Positions 1 to 9,525 of a stretch of 64,000 bases of DNA are shown here, piece after piece; position 1 is the stretch's first letter, and the number at the start of each line of letters is the position of its first letter. Made by a program: the position numbers and the translations under genes. The notes under the pieces were generated by a model. The model saw only the letters and a program-made list of their open reading frames with translations. It did no database searches and was not told the DNA's origin. Source of the DNA: Haloactinospora alba (lineage in GTDB: Bacteria; Actinomycetota; Actinomycetes; Streptosporangiales; Streptosporangiaceae). Where the stretch lies: contig NZ_VFQC01000001.1 of assembly GCF_006717075.1 (NCBI RefSeq), positions 3,457,501 to 3,521,500 of the forward strand, in the 5' to 3' direction.

Positions 1-231
1 ATGCAACTGACGGAGATAGCCCAAGCCCAGTGTGAGTACGACAGGAACCAAGGATACGACCGCACCCCGGCCTACCTCTCCGCCGGGATGGCCGTCCTGG
101 CGCTACTGTGGCCGGCCGCTGCGTGGTGGTGGCGCCGTCGGCGCCTGATGCGCTGGTGCGCCCTGCCCGTCCTCCTGGTGATTCTGACACTGGGCGTCGT
201 GCTGCCCGACCTCATCTGGGAACCCGTGTGA
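1..231 (+). CDS. Small membrane protein, unknown function (possibly 5'-truncated)
   Basis: A 76-residue protein that opens with ATG at the first base of the window, so a longer N-terminus outside cannot be excluded. Residues 1-26 are polar. Two hydrophobic segments follow, at about 29-44 (ending AAAWWW) and 53-71, separated by a strongly basic RRRRLMR loop. I do not recognise a family. It faces the tRNA-Thr and lipoprotein genes, with the 291-321 hairpin between. Confidence 0.5.
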   Translation: MQLTEIAQAQCEYDRNQGYDRTPAYLSAGMAVLALLWPAAAWWWRRRRLMRWCALPVLLVILTLGVVLPDLIWEPV

Positions 232-290
232 GGCCGACACGACAAGACCGGGGCGGGCGTTGATCCCGCCACCCAACTGGCCACCAAAAC

Positions 291-321
291 AAAACGCCGC
301 CCCTCGAAGGGGCGGCGTTTT
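291..321. terminator. Rho-independent terminator, symmetric
   Basis: A 13-bp stem begins AAAACGCCGCCCC and ends GGGGCGGCGTTTT. The flanking A and T tracts make it functional in both directions. It ends the minus-strand tRNA-Thr transcript and the plus-strand gene at 1-231. Confidence 0.85.
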
Positions 322-326
322 CCCTG

Positions 327-399
327 AGCCGCCTGCCGGAATCGAACCGGCGACCTATTCATTACGAGTGAATCGCTCTACCGACTGAGCTAAGGCGGC
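327..399 (-). tRNA. tRNA-Thr (anticodon CGU)
   Basis: Read on the minus strand, a 7-bp acceptor stem (GCCGCCT/AGGCGGC), D arm, anticodon stem ATTCA/TGAAT with loop CTCGTAA, and T arm with GGTTCGATTCC are all present. The anticodon CGT decodes ACG threonine codons. CCA is not encoded. Confidence 0.95.
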
Positions 400-485
400 G
401 CCGGTCCCGCGCGCTGCGGAACCGGGATCAGTGTAGCGCGTTTCGCGACCCGAACGGTACTCGGAAACCCGGCGGGCGACACGTG

Positions 486-2048
486 TCACTCACACACGGT
501 CCCGTCCTCGGGAGCGGAACCCTCCAACAGGTAGGTGTCCACCGCATCGTCCACGCAGGAGTTACCCATCCGGTAGCCGGTGTGCCCGTCGCCCTCCCGG
601 GTCAGCAGCACCCCCGGTTCCAGCTGGTCGGCCAGGTTCTGCGACCACTCGTAGGGGGTGGCCGGGTCCCGGGTGGTGCCCACCACCAGCAGCTCCTCGG
701 CTCCGGCGGCGTCCAGCTGCTTCTCCCCGGCGACGGCCTCCTTGGGCCAGTAGGCGCACGGCAGCGCCCCCCACACCAGTGAGGCGCCGAACAGCGGGGC
801 GTCCTCGTCCGCCTCGGACGCGGCCTTCCGGTAGGCGGCCGGGTCGCGCGGGCTGGGCGAATCCGAGCAGTTCACCGCCATGAGCGCGGCGCTCTTGTTC
901 GCGTAGTTGCCACCGGGGTAGCGCCCGTACATGTTGTCGCCGAACCGCAGCAGCGCGGTGCCGTCGCCGTCGAACGCGGCCCCCAGCGCCGACCGCAGCT
1001 GTGGCCACCGCTTCGCGCTGTACATCCCGCCCAGCACGCCGGTCTCCGCCCAGGCCCGGGTGACCTCGCGCTCACCGTTCCGGTTCTCCAGCGGCTCCTC
1101 CCCCGCCTTATCCAGCAGCTCGCCGAGGCGGTCCACCCCCGCGTCCGTGCTGGTGTCCGACCCTCCGAGGGGGCACTCGGAGTGCTCCAGGCAGTCCGAC
1201 ACGAAGGCGCGCACCGACGTGTGGAACCCGTCCGCCTGCTGGCGCGCCACCTCGACCTGGTCGAGGGTGGGGTCGATCGCCCCGTCCAGCACCATCGCGC
1301 GCACCCGGTCCGGGAACCGGTCCGCGTAATGCGCGCCGATGCTGGTGCCGTAGGACTTGCCGAGGTAGGTGAGCCCCTCGTCCCCCAGGACACCGCGCAG
1401 CACGTCCAGGTCCGCGGCGACGTTCGTCGTGCCGAGGTGGTTGATCAGCTCACCGGAGTTCTCCTGGCACGCCTGCACGAACTCCTCGCTGCTGCTGGTG
1501 AGCTGCCGCACGCCCTCGTCGGTGACCTCGGCCATGTCGCCGTTGCCGTCGGCGGTGTCCACGTCGCTGCCGAGGAACGCGTCCAGCTTCTCGGGGGACA
1601 GGCACCGCACCGGGGAGCTCTCCCCCACCCCGCGGGGGTCGAACCCCACCAGGTCGAACCGCTCGCGCACGTCCCCGGTGACGATGTCGCTGGCCATGCT
1701 CACGTACTGGAGTCCGGAACCGCCGGGGCCGCCCGGGTTGACCACGAGCGAGCCCGTGCTGTCGCCGCTGGCGGGGAGGCGTTTCACCGCGATGTCGAGC
1801 GTCTCGCCGTCCGGGTCGTCGTAGTCCAGCGGGACCTCGTAGCTCCCGCACTCGAACCCGTCCTCCTCGCTCCCGCAGTCCTCCCAGTCCACCTGTTGCT
1901 CGTAGAACCCGGTGAGCGCCTCCGGCGTCCCCGCGGTGTCCCCGCCCGACTTCCCTTCCCCGTCCCGGCCGCCGTCGTCCGGATCGCCGCCGCACCCCGC
2001 CGCGAGCAGCAGCACAGCGGCGCAGCCTAGCCCTACTGTCGTCCTCAC
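486..2048 (-). CDS. Secreted alpha/beta-hydrolase lipoprotein, tripeptidyl aminopeptidase (TAP/Slp) family
   Basis: A 520-residue exported peptidase-type hydrolase. The GTG start at 2048 is chosen because it begins a lipoprotein signal (LLLAAGC, lipid Cys near residue 19) and sits behind a GAGGGAC ribosome site; the open frame runs further upstream only as a shadow of holB. After an Asp/Gly/Lys-rich linker comes the hydrolase core with oxyanion segment NPGGPGGSG, nucleophile elbow GKSYGTS and, near the end, TRDPATPYEW and GDGHTGY supplying the likely Asp and His. The C-terminal third matches the TAP-like domain. Family members release N-terminal peptides outside the cell; the exact substrate is unknown. 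It is the last gene of the topA-tmk-holB strand. Confidence 0.85.
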   Translation of the reverse strand: MRTTVGLGCAAVLLLAAGCGGDPDDGGRDGEGKSGGDTAGTPEALTGFYEQQVDWEDCGSEEDGFECGSYEVPLDYDDPDGETLDIAVKRLPASGDSTGSLVVNPGGPGGSGLQYVSMASDIVTGDVRERFDLVGFDPRGVGESSPVRCLSPEKLDAFLGSDVDTADGNGDMAEVTDEGVRQLTSSSEEFVQACQENSGELINHLGTTNVAADLDVLRGVLGDEGLTYLGKSYGTSIGAHYADRFPDRVRAMVLDGAIDPTLDQVEVARQQADGFHTSVRAFVSDCLEHSECPLGGSDTSTDAGVDRLGELLDKAGEEPLENRNGEREVTRAWAETGVLGGMYSAKRWPQLRSALGAAFDGDGTALLRFGDNMYGRYPGGNYANKSAALMAVNCSDSPSPRDPAAYRKAASEADEDAPLFGASLVWGALPCAYWPKEAVAGEKQLDAAGAEELLVVGTTRDPATPYEWSQNLADQLEPGVLLTREGDGHTGYRMGNSCVDDAVDTYLLEGSAPEDGTVCE

Positions 2049-2119
2049 CCGAGCCCGTCCCTCGTGTCGCTGACTGTCGTCCGGCCGGGGCGGCACCCGC
2101 CCACCCGCCACTCGCCGGC

Positions 2120-3292
2120 TCACCCCGTGTACAGGGCCGCCGTCATCGCCTCCAGGGCGATCTGCGGGTGCACGTTGGCGGAGATCCGCTCCCGGCAGTC
2201 CATGATCGCGTCGATCCGCCGCAGTGTCGCCTCCGGGGTTCCGGACCGAGCCACCCGCCGCAGGTCCTCCCCCTGGGCGGCGGTGGACAGCTCCACCCGC
2301 GCACCCACCTGCAGCGCCAGCACGTCGCGGTAGAACGCCACCAGGTCCATCAGGGCGGTGTCGTAGGTGTCGCGCTTGATGCGGGTCGCGCGGCGCTTCT
2401 GCTGCTCCTCGAGTTCCTTGACCGCGCCGGAGGCGCCCCGCACGGCCTTGGCGACCCCCTTTCCGGTGCCGCCCTCGCCGAACGCCGCCTTCAGCTCCGA
2501 CTTCTCCTGTTCGTCGAGGGCGCTGGTCGCCTCCTTGGCCTCCTCCTCGGCCAGCTCGTACAGCCGCGCCGCCGCGGAGACGCAGGAGCTGAGCCCGTCC
2601 AGCCGGGCCGGGATGGCCAGCACCTCGGCGCGGCGCTGCCGGGCCTTGGGGTCGGTGGCGAGCTGGCGGGCGCGGTCGATCTGCCCGCCGGCGGCCCGCG
2701 CCGCCTCGTTCGCGGTCTCGGCGTCGACGCCGTCGCGGAGTGTCAGCGCGTCGACCACGTCCGCCACGGGCGGGGTGCGCAGGGTCACCTGGCGGCAGCG
2801 GGAGCGGATCGTGACGAGGAGGTCCTCCGCGGTGGGGGTGCACAGCAGCCACACGGTGCGCGGCGACGGCTCCTCGATCGCCTTCAGCAGCGCGTTGGAG
2901 GCGGCTTCGGTCGCCCGGTCGGCGTCCTCGAACAACACCACCCGGAACCGTCCTCCGGTGGGGCGGGAGGCCGCCTGCAGCACCAGCTCACGGGTCTTGT
3001 CCACACCGAAGCTCAACCCGCTGGGGCGGACGTACAGCACGTCGGGGTGGCTGCCGGCGAGCACCTGGTGGCAGGCGTCGCAGTGGCCGCAGCCGCCGTC
3101 GGGGCACTGCAGCGCGGCGGCGAACGCCCGGGCCGCCTCCCCGCGCCCCGAACCGGGCGGGCCGGTGAACAGCCACGCGTGTGTCATTCCCGCCCCGGGG
3201 CCGCCCGCGAGCAGGTCCCGGGCGGCGTCCGTCGCCGAACGCAGCGTTCCCGCGGCCGTTTCCTGGCCTACAAGGTCATCGAAGACGCTCAC
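2120..3292 (-). CDS. holB: DNA polymerase III subunit delta'
   Basis: The 390-residue delta' subunit of the clamp loader, which helps place the sliding clamp at primed DNA. It starts MSVFDDLVGQETA. The P-loop region reads GPPGSGRGE, lacking the Walker lysine, as is usual for a non-hydrolysing delta' subunit. A zinc-knuckle follows with Cys at 63, 68, 71 and 74. The downstream AAA+ segments ALLKAIEEP and RCRQV are present, then a helical C-terminal domain rich in Lys/Glu. It lies 93 bp downstream of tmk, the order seen in many actinobacteria. Confidence 0.9.
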   Translation of the reverse strand: MSVFDDLVGQETAAGTLRSATDAARDLLAGGPGAGMTHAWLFTGPPGSGRGEAARAFAAALQCPDGGCGHCDACHQVLAGSHPDVLYVRPSGLSFGVDKTRELVLQAASRPTGGRFRVVLFEDADRATEAASNALLKAIEEPSPRTVWLLCTPTAEDLLVTIRSRCRQVTLRTPPVADVVDALTLRDGVDAETANEAARAAGGQIDRARQLATDPKARQRRAEVLAIPARLDGLSSCVSAAARLYELAEEEAKEATSALDEQEKSELKAAFGEGGTGKGVAKAVRGASGAVKELEEQQKRRATRIKRDTYDTALMDLVAFYRDVLALQVGARVELSTAAQGEDLRRVARSGTPEATLRRIDAIMDCRERISANVHPQIALEAMTAALYTG

Positions 3293-3385
3293 GGTCCAAG
3301 GATAGGAGCCAATCCCCGTCCGGTGCGCCCGCCAGGCCGGGGCCCGGGGTCCGCACCGCCGCGGACGGCCCGGACCCCGGTCCGG

Positions 3386-5464
3386 TCACTCGTCGATGAT
3401 GGGCATCATGCCGGTGACCGCCTCGGACTCGCGCGGCACCGGGTCGGGCAGGATGCGGCGGACACGGCGCCGGACCTCCCGGAAGATCTCCGCCTCCCCG
3501 TCCCGGGCGTCCAGCACCAGGTAGCGCCCCGGGTCGCGGGCGGCCAGGTCCCGGAAACCGGCCCGCACCTGGGTGTGGAACTCCTCCGATTCGGACTCGA
3601 TCCGGTCGTGTTCGCCGCTGTTGCGCGCCAGCCCCTCCTCCGGAGGGACGTCGAGCAGCACGGTGAGGTGCGGGACCAGCTCCTCGGTCGCCCAGTCGTT
3701 GATCCGCTCCATGCCGGCGCGGGACAGCTCCCGTCCCGCCCCCTGGTAGGCGAGGGTGGAGTCGACGTAGCGGTCGCTGATGACGATCGCGCCGCGCCGC
3801 AGCGCGGGCAGGATCACCGACTGGACGTGGTTGGCGCGGTCGGCGGCGTACAGCAGCGCCTCCGCCCGCGGCGACATGGGGGTGTCGCCGCGTTCCAGCA
3901 GCAGCGTCCGCAGCCGCATGCCGAGTTTGGTGGCACCCGGTTCGCGGGTGGACACCACCTCGAAGCCCTCGTCTCGCAGCCACACGGACAGCTGACGCGC
4001 CTGGGTGGACTTGCCGGCGCCCTCACCGCCCTCGAAGACGATGAACGTGCCCGGCAGCTGCTCGGTGGAGACCGGCGGGGCGGCGGGCGCGCCACGCAGC
4101 ACGGTGGCGACCTCCGCCCGCAGCGACCCCTGCAGGCCGCGGGTCATCCGGCGGTAGCACACCGCGGCGGCGACGTGGGCGACCAGTCCCGCGCCAGCCA
4201 GTACCACGCCGGTTCCCCACAGGCCGTAGCCGACGTCACCGCTTCGGACCTGGTGGTCGCCGACGGGCCAGGCGAGCAGCGGGGCCACGATGGCGGAGGC
4301 CACCAGCACGAACCGCAGGGCGGGGTGGAGGAAGTCCAGGACGCGCTCGTGGTCCTCCTCGTCCGACTGGCGGGCCAGCAGGACCGTCCCCGCCGACCAG
4401 GCGAGGCCGGCGCCGAGGCCGGTGAGCGCGGCGAACACCGCCGCCACCGCCATGTCGCCCACGAGGCCGACGACGATGAGGGACGCGCCCGCCAGGCCGG
4501 CGGCCAGGCCGAACAACCGTTCGCGGCTGACGTCGCGCAGCAGTCGCGACCCGCCGAACACGCCCAGCGCAGTCCCGGTGGTGACCGCGGCGACCAGTAC
4601 CCCGAACCCGGCGTCACCCGCGCCGAGGTGGGACACGTGGACGCGCCCCGCTCCCACGAGCAGGCCTCCGGGGACGAAGACCGCGAGCATGCCCCACGCC
4701 AGCCACCGGCGCGCCGCCGGAACGACCGCGGTGCGGGTCCGCTCGCGCAGCGTCGGTATCGGGCGGGTCCCCTCGGCCTGCTGCGTCGTCTCCTCGTCCT
4801 CCCGGGACTCCTGGGATTCCCGGGCCGCGGACGGAACCCACCAGAGGAGGACGCCGGCCGCAGCGAACGCGACGGTGTTCGCGTACAGGGCGACGTCGGC
4901 CATCGGGGAGAACAGGCCCTCCAGCAGCCACCCCGCCACCGCCAGCACGGCGAACACGGCGGCGGCGAGCGGCGCGGTGCCGTGCGGGGTGAGGTGGAGG
5001 AACCGCCGGGCCCGGTCCTGCCGGTTGTCGGCGACGAGTCCGGCGAGGGCACTGTTCGTGGCCTGCGCCCGCGCCACGGCCGCGCACTCGGAGAGGAACG
5101 CGACGGCCAGCACCCACTCGACCGTGGCCACCAGGGGTACCGACACGAACAGGGCCACCCGCACGGCGTCCGCGACGGCCATGACCAGCCGGGAGTCGAC
5201 CCGGTCGGTGGCCAGCCGCAGCAGCGCCGGAAGGAGGAGCCGCGCCGCGAGCTTCGCCCCGAGCACCCCGGCGACGGCGGCCTCCGGCGAGAACGGCTGG
5301 TGGCCCTGGGAGAGGGTGAACGCCAGGGACAGCAGGGCGAGCAGGGCGAGCCACCCGCCGAGACTGGAGAGGGAGTAGGAGAACCACAGCCGCCGGAACG
5401 GCCGGTCCTCGAGGGCGTCGCGCACCGCGCCGCCCGGTGCCGCGAGGGGGACGGATCCACTCAT
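3386..5464 (-). CDS. tmk: Thymidylate kinase fused to an N-terminal MFS-like membrane domain
   Basis: About 692 residues from ATG at 5464; an upstream GTG at 5533 would add 23 residues, and neither start has a strong ribosome site. The first ~440 residues are a multi-spanning major-facilitator-like domain (WLALLALLSLAF and about ten further hydrophobic segments). From about residue 470 comes the dTMP kinase: P-loop GGEGAGKST, then TREPGATKLG, the nucleotide-site motif ISDRYVDSTLAYQG and an acidic tail ending MMPIIDE. The kinase phosphorylates dTMP to dTDP. The membrane fusion is known in actinomycetes; what the MFS half moves, if anything, is unknown. It sits between topA and holB. Confidence 0.88.
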   Translation of the reverse strand: MSGSVPLAAPGGAVRDALEDRPFRRLWFSYSLSSLGGWLALLALLSLAFTLSQGHQPFSPEAAVAGVLGAKLAARLLLPALLRLATDRVDSRLVMAVADAVRVALFVSVPLVATVEWVLAVAFLSECAAVARAQATNSALAGLVADNRQDRARRFLHLTPHGTAPLAAAVFAVLAVAGWLLEGLFSPMADVALYANTVAFAAAGVLLWWVPSAARESQESREDEETTQQAEGTRPIPTLRERTRTAVVPAARRWLAWGMLAVFVPGGLLVGAGRVHVSHLGAGDAGFGVLVAAVTTGTALGVFGGSRLLRDVSRERLFGLAAGLAGASLIVVGLVGDMAVAAVFAALTGLGAGLAWSAGTVLLARQSDEEDHERVLDFLHPALRFVLVASAIVAPLLAWPVGDHQVRSGDVGYGLWGTGVVLAGAGLVAHVAAAVCYRRMTRGLQGSLRAEVATVLRGAPAAPPVSTEQLPGTFIVFEGGEGAGKSTQARQLSVWLRDEGFEVVSTREPGATKLGMRLRTLLLERGDTPMSPRAEALLYAADRANHVQSVILPALRRGAIVISDRYVDSTLAYQGAGRELSRAGMERINDWATEELVPHLTVLLDVPPEEGLARNSGEHDRIESESEEFHTQVRAGFRDLAARDPGRYLVLDARDGEAEIFREVRRRVRRILPDPVPRESEAVTGMMPIIDE

Positions 5465-5895
5465 CGGCGATCCGGGGCGCGGCCCCCACCCTTCCGCATG
5501 GGGAGGAATTCCCGCGAAACCGTCAACATGCACCCACTCTCTGGTTGGTCAGGGCATCGGTAACCAGCACCGGTCCGCGACGGCCGTTCCCGGTGGGTGG
5601 CGGTTCCGCACTGCCCGGCCGTGGGCCGCGAACCGTCCGGGCCACCTGGCCGTGCCTGTGGAACACGCGGGTGGAACGCCGTGCGGCGGCTGCCGCGGAG
5701 GACTGCCCGCGGCACTGTGTCCGGCCAGGCGGGAGCGCTACCGTGGGAGCCAGCCGCGGTCACCGGTGAACCGCAGCGGCGGACCTCCCGTCCACTCCAG
5801 CGGGGTGGCGACCGTGCCGACGCTGAAGGCCGTGTTGTCTCGCACCCTAACGCCGCCCGCCGGAACAGGCGAGATCAGAAGAATAACGACAGGCC
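5465..5895. other. Intergenic region between topA and tmk, no gene seen
   Basis: 431 bp between the end of topA and the tmk start. Open frames here lack ribosome sites and resemble no family I know. It should contain the topA 3' end and the tmk promoter. I cannot name a confident hairpin terminator in it. Confidence 0.5.
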
Positions 5896-8784
5896 TCAGC
5901 CGGACTCGTCACTGTCGCCGGAGCCGCCGCTCTTCTTCGTCGTGCCGGTGGAGGTGTTCGTGGAAGTGCTCTTCTTCCCGGTACCGCTCTTCCCGGTGCT
6001 CTTCTTCGTGCCCGTGCCGCTCTTCGACCCGCTGCTCTTCGTGCCGCTGCTCTTCGACCCAGTGCTCTTCGACCCGGTGTTGTTCGTGCCGGTGCTGTTC
6101 TTCTTCGCCGGTGCCTTGGCACGACGGTCCGCCAGCAGTTCGGCCGCCCGCTCGTCGGTGACCGAGGAGACCTCGTCCCCCTGGCGCAGGGAGGCGTTGA
6201 CGTCGCCGTCGGTGACGTAGGGGCCGAACCGGCCGTCCTTGATCACCATCTGCTTCCCGCTGTGCGGGTCCGTGCCCAGCTCGCGCAGCGGCGCGGCCGC
6301 CGCGCGCCGCCCCCGCTGCTTGGGTTTGGCGAACAGCTCCTTGGCCTCGTCGATCGTGATCGTGAAGATCTGCTCCTCGCTCTCCAGGGAGCGACTGTCC
6401 GAACCCTTCTTCAGGTAGGGGCCGAACCGGCCGTTCTGGGCGGTGACGTCCTCCCCGTCGAGCTCCCCGACGACGCGCGGCAGCGACAGCAGCCGCACCG
6501 CGTCCTCCAGCGTGACCGTGTCCAGCGACATGGACTTCAGCAGCGAGGCGGTGCGGGGTTTGGGCCCCGACTTGGCTTTGGACTTCGACTTCGGCTTGGT
6601 GTCGGTTTTGCCCTTCTCGCCGTTGTCGTTGTCCGGCTCCTCCAGGATCTCGGTGACGTAGGGGCCGAACCGGCCGTTCTTGGCGACGATGGTGCGCCCC
6701 GTCTCCGGGTCGGTGCCCAGCTCCCGGTCCTCACTGGGCTGGGCGAACAGCTCCTCGGCCTTCTCGCTGGTGAGCTCGTCCGGCGCGAGGTCCTCGGGGA
6801 TGTTGACCCGCTGGCCGTCCCGTTCCATGTAGGGGCCGAACCGGCCCACCCGCAGCACGATGTCGCTGCCCGGGATGGTGAAGGAGCTGATCTCCTTGGG
6901 GTCGATCTCGGCGAGCTGGTCGCCGACCAGGTCCTTCAGCCCGGTCTCCTCGTCGTCGCCGAAGTAGAACTGGCGCAGCCACGGCACGCTCTCCGTCTCG
7001 CCGCGCGCGATCCCGTCCAGCATGTCCTCCATGCGGGCGGTGAACTCGTAGTCGATCAGGTCGCCGAAGTGGCGCTCCAGCAGCTGCACCACGGCGAACG
7101 CCAGGAACGACGGAACCAGCGCGGTGCCCTTCTTGAACGCGTAACCGCGGTCGAGGATGGTGCCCAGGATGGAGGCGTACGTCGAGGGGCGGCCGATCTC
7201 GCGGTCCTCGAGCTCCTTGACCAGACTGGCCTCGGTGTAGCGCGCCGGCGGGCGGGTGCTGTGCCCCTCGGCGGTGACGCTCTCGGTGGCCAGGGAGTCG
7301 CCCTCCTCCATCGGGGGCAGCCGGCGCTCCCGGTCGTCGAGCTCGGCGTTGGGGTCATCGGATCCCTCCACGTACGCCTTGAGGAAACCGTGGAACGTGA
7401 TGACCTTGCCGGTGGCGGAGAACTCGGCCTGCTCCCCCGCGCTGGAGGACCCGGCGACGCGCACCGTCACCGACTCGCCGACGGCGTCCTTCATCTGGGA
7501 GGCGACGGTGCGTTTCCAGATGAGGTCGTACAGCCGGAACTCCATCCCGGTGAGTCCGGTCTCGGCCGGGGTGGCGAACGTGTCCCCGGAGGGGCGGATC
7601 GCCTCGTGCGCCTCCTGGGCGTTCTTCACGTTGCTGGTGTAGACGCGCGGTTTCGACGGGAGGTAGTCACTGCCGTACAACCGGCTGGCCTGGTCCCGCG
7701 CGGCGGCGAGCGCGTTGTCCGACAGGGTGATGCTGTCGGTACGCATGTAGGTGATGAACCCGTTCTCGTAGAGCCGCTGGGCCACCTGCATGGTCTGTTT
7801 GGAAGACAGGTTCAGTTTCCGGGAGGCCTCCTGCTGCAGGGTGGTGGTGCGGAACGGGGCGTACGGCGAGCGTTTGTAGGGTTTGCGTTCCACCGACCGC
7901 ACGGCGAAGTCCCCGCCGTCCAACCGCTGGGCGAGGGCGCGGGCGGACTCCTCGTCGAGGTGGAGCACACCCGAGGACGACCGCAGCGTCCCCTCGGAGG
8001 TGAAGTCGCGCCCGACGGCGACGCGGTTGCCGTCCACCGACACCAGCGCGGCGGTGAAGGAGGCGGTGTCCTCCCCGGCGTCGGCGCCGACGGTGTCGAG
8101 GACGGCCTTGAGCCCCCAGTACTCGGCCGGGACGAACGCGATCCGTTCGCGCTCCCGCTCCACCACCAGCCGGGTCGCCACCGACTGGACGCGGCCGGCC
8201 GACAGCTTCGGCATGACCTTCTTCCACAGCACCGGAGAGACCTCGTAGCCGTAGAGCCGGTCCAGGACGCGCCGCGTCTCCTGGGCGTTGACGAGTCGCA
8301 GGTTCAGGTCCCGGGTGTGCTCGGCGGCGTAGCTGATCGCCTCCTGGGTGATCTCGTTGAACACCATGCGTTTCACCGGCACGGTCGGGTTGAGTTCCTC
8401 CCGCAGGTGCCAGGCGATCGCCTCGCCCTCCCGGTCCTCATCCGTGGCGAGATACAGCTCGTCCGCCTCGGCCAACATCTCCTTGAGCTTCTTGACGTGA
8501 GCCTTCTTGTCCGTGTTGATGACGTAGAGAGGCTCGAAGTCATGTTCGACATTGACACCCAGCCGAGCCCACGGTTCGCTCTTGTACCGGGCCGGGATCT
8601 CGGCGGCTTTCGTAGGCAGGTCCCGGATGTGGCCGATGCTGGACTCCACGACGAACCCCTGGCCGAGGTAGCCGGCGATCGTCTTCGCCTTGGCGGGCGA
8701 CTCGACGATCACGAGCCGGTTCCCGCCGTGGTTTCCGGTGTCCGTTGGGCCGTCCTTGCCGGCACTGCCCTTCTTGGGTGGCAC
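5896..8784 (-). CDS. topA: DNA topoisomerase I (type IA)
   Basis: A 962-residue relaxing topoisomerase that removes negative supercoils by single-strand passage. The N-terminal TOPRIM domain carries VIVESPAKAKTI and the acidic ATDEDREGEAIAWHL motif. The catalytic tyrosine lies in GFITYMRTDSI near residue 345. The C-terminal region has four repeats of the GRFGPY type instead of zinc fingers, as in other actinobacterial enzymes. The last ~50 residues are a low-complexity Lys/Ser/Thr/Gly tail, which in actinobacteria supports DNA binding and processivity. ATG at 8784 begins MPPKKGSAGKDG. Confidence 0.97.
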   Translation of the reverse strand: MPPKKGSAGKDGPTDTGNHGGNRLVIVESPAKAKTIAGYLGQGFVVESSIGHIRDLPTKAAEIPARYKSEPWARLGVNVEHDFEPLYVINTDKKAHVKKLKEMLAEADELYLATDEDREGEAIAWHLREELNPTVPVKRMVFNEITQEAISYAAEHTRDLNLRLVNAQETRRVLDRLYGYEVSPVLWKKVMPKLSAGRVQSVATRLVVERERERIAFVPAEYWGLKAVLDTVGADAGEDTASFTAALVSVDGNRVAVGRDFTSEGTLRSSSGVLHLDEESARALAQRLDGGDFAVRSVERKPYKRSPYAPFRTTTLQQEASRKLNLSSKQTMQVAQRLYENGFITYMRTDSITLSDNALAAARDQASRLYGSDYLPSKPRVYTSNVKNAQEAHEAIRPSGDTFATPAETGLTGMEFRLYDLIWKRTVASQMKDAVGESVTVRVAGSSSAGEQAEFSATGKVITFHGFLKAYVEGSDDPNAELDDRERRLPPMEEGDSLATESVTAEGHSTRPPARYTEASLVKELEDREIGRPSTYASILGTILDRGYAFKKGTALVPSFLAFAVVQLLERHFGDLIDYEFTARMEDMLDGIARGETESVPWLRQFYFGDDEETGLKDLVGDQLAEIDPKEISSFTIPGSDIVLRVGRFGPYMERDGQRVNIPEDLAPDELTSEKAEELFAQPSEDRELGTDPETGRTIVAKNGRFGPYVTEILEEPDNDNGEKGKTDTKPKSKSKAKSGPKPRTASLLKSMSLDTVTLEDAVRLLSLPRVVGELDGEDVTAQNGRFGPYLKKGSDSRSLESEEQIFTITIDEAKELFAKPKQRGRRAAAAPLRELGTDPHSGKQMVIKDGRFGPYVTDGDVNASLRQGDEVSSVTDERAAELLADRRAKAPAKKNSTGTNNTGSKSTGSKSSGTKSSGSKSGTGTKKSTGKSGTGKKSTSTNTSTGTTKKSGGSGDSDESG

Positions 8785-9014
8785 GCTCTATCCCCTATAT
8801 CTCGCCTTGCGCTGTCTGTGCGACCGACCGACCGGACCGCGAGCCATCCGGTCCCCAGCAACCGACAGTAACCGACGGCTCCGCGATCCGCCTCTCGGGA
8901 CGACGGGCCGGTCCCGCTCCACGAATCCGCATCATTCCCCGAGATTCCGGTTCCCCGCACCCTGTATCCGAACGTTGTGGCGCGTACCTCGCCGGAAGCC
9001 GCAGAATAAAGGCG

Positions 9015-9200
9015 ATGCTTGAGTACGAGTACCGGGATCTGGAGATTCCCCGCGGTACGACACGTAACGCCACCCGACAGGCCCTGACCGAGCACGCGGA
9101 ATACGGGAGGTGGGAAATCGCCCGGGTGCGGGTTTACCGCGACGGGAGCCGCCGCGTCACCCTGTGCCGGAAGATCATCCGGCGGATGCGCACCATGTGA
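9015..9200 (+). CDS. DUF5703 family small protein
   Basis: A 61-residue basic protein (MLEYEYRDLEIPRGTTRN ... KIIRRMRTM) matching the actinobacterial DUF5703 family in length and motifs (EYEYR, LTEHAEYGRWE, RVY.DG.RR). Function is unknown. It is transcribed away from topA toward the chaplin locus. I recall DUF5703 genes lying near chaplin and M20 peptidase genes in Streptomyces, an association this window repeats; that is memory, not a search. Confidence 0.8.
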   Translation: MLEYEYRDLEIPRGTTRNATRQALTEHAEYGRWEIARVRVYRDGSRRVTLCRKIIRRMRTM

Positions 9201-9289
9201 TTTCCGGCACAGTGGTCCGGTCCCCGACAATCCGAGCCTATACCGCACCGCGGCGGGGCGCGTCCCGAAACGGTCCCACGACACACGAA

Positions 9290-9329
9290 CGGCGAGTCCC
9301 CTCGGATGTTCGTCCGACGGGACTCGCCG
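9290..9329. terminator. Two-part hairpin after the DUF5703 gene
   Basis: The outer stem CGGCGAGTCCC pairs with GGGACTCGCCG, and an inner stem TCGGA pairs with TCCGA. It lies about 90 bp past the DUF5703 stop, between convergent genes. It has no clear T tract, so termination is inferred from structure. Confidence 0.6.
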
Positions 9330-9354
9330 ACAGTGGTGCTTTGGCCCCTCCCCC

Positions 9355-9446
9355 GCCAGTCCACCGCGTTCCTTACGCGACGGGGAAAGCACCAGCACCG
9401 GCCGGGTGCCGCGGCCTCCGCGCCTCTCCCCTGCCAGTCCACCGCG
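9355..9446. repeat. Pair of imperfect direct repeats sharing GCCAGTCCACCGCG
   Basis: The 14-mer GCCAGTCCACCGCG occurs at 9355-9368 and 9433-9446, each followed by a (T)CCTTACG segment. The similarity extends about 35 bp. The two copies are 78 bp apart in the 3' region of the four-domain chaplin gene. Function unknown. Confidence 0.55.
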
Positions 9447-9492
9447 TCCTTACGGGACAGGAGACGAGACGGCGTCGGCCGGACCCCGGGCC

Positions 9493-9519
9493 GCTACCGG
9501 GAGCAACGCACCCGGTAGC
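9493..9519 (-). terminator. Terminator hairpin of the four-domain chaplin gene
   Basis: A 9-bp perfect stem GCTACCGGG/CCCGGTAGC with a 9-nt loop begins 7 bp past the minus-strand stop at 9526. Confidence 0.65.
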
Positions 9520-9525
9520 CAGTGG

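Noticed and set aside
2049-2852. Upstream extension of the TAP lipoprotein frame
   Set aside because: It overlaps holB in another frame, with Arg/Gly/Pro shadow composition. The signal peptide and ribosome site fix the start at 2048.
2168-5563. 1131-codon plus-strand frame antisense to holB and tmk
   Set aside because: GC-rich antisense shadow with no domain, and the sense genes are certain.
6262-8871. 869-codon plus-strand frame antisense to topA
   Set aside because: Shadow of topA; His/Val/Gly-rich without motifs.
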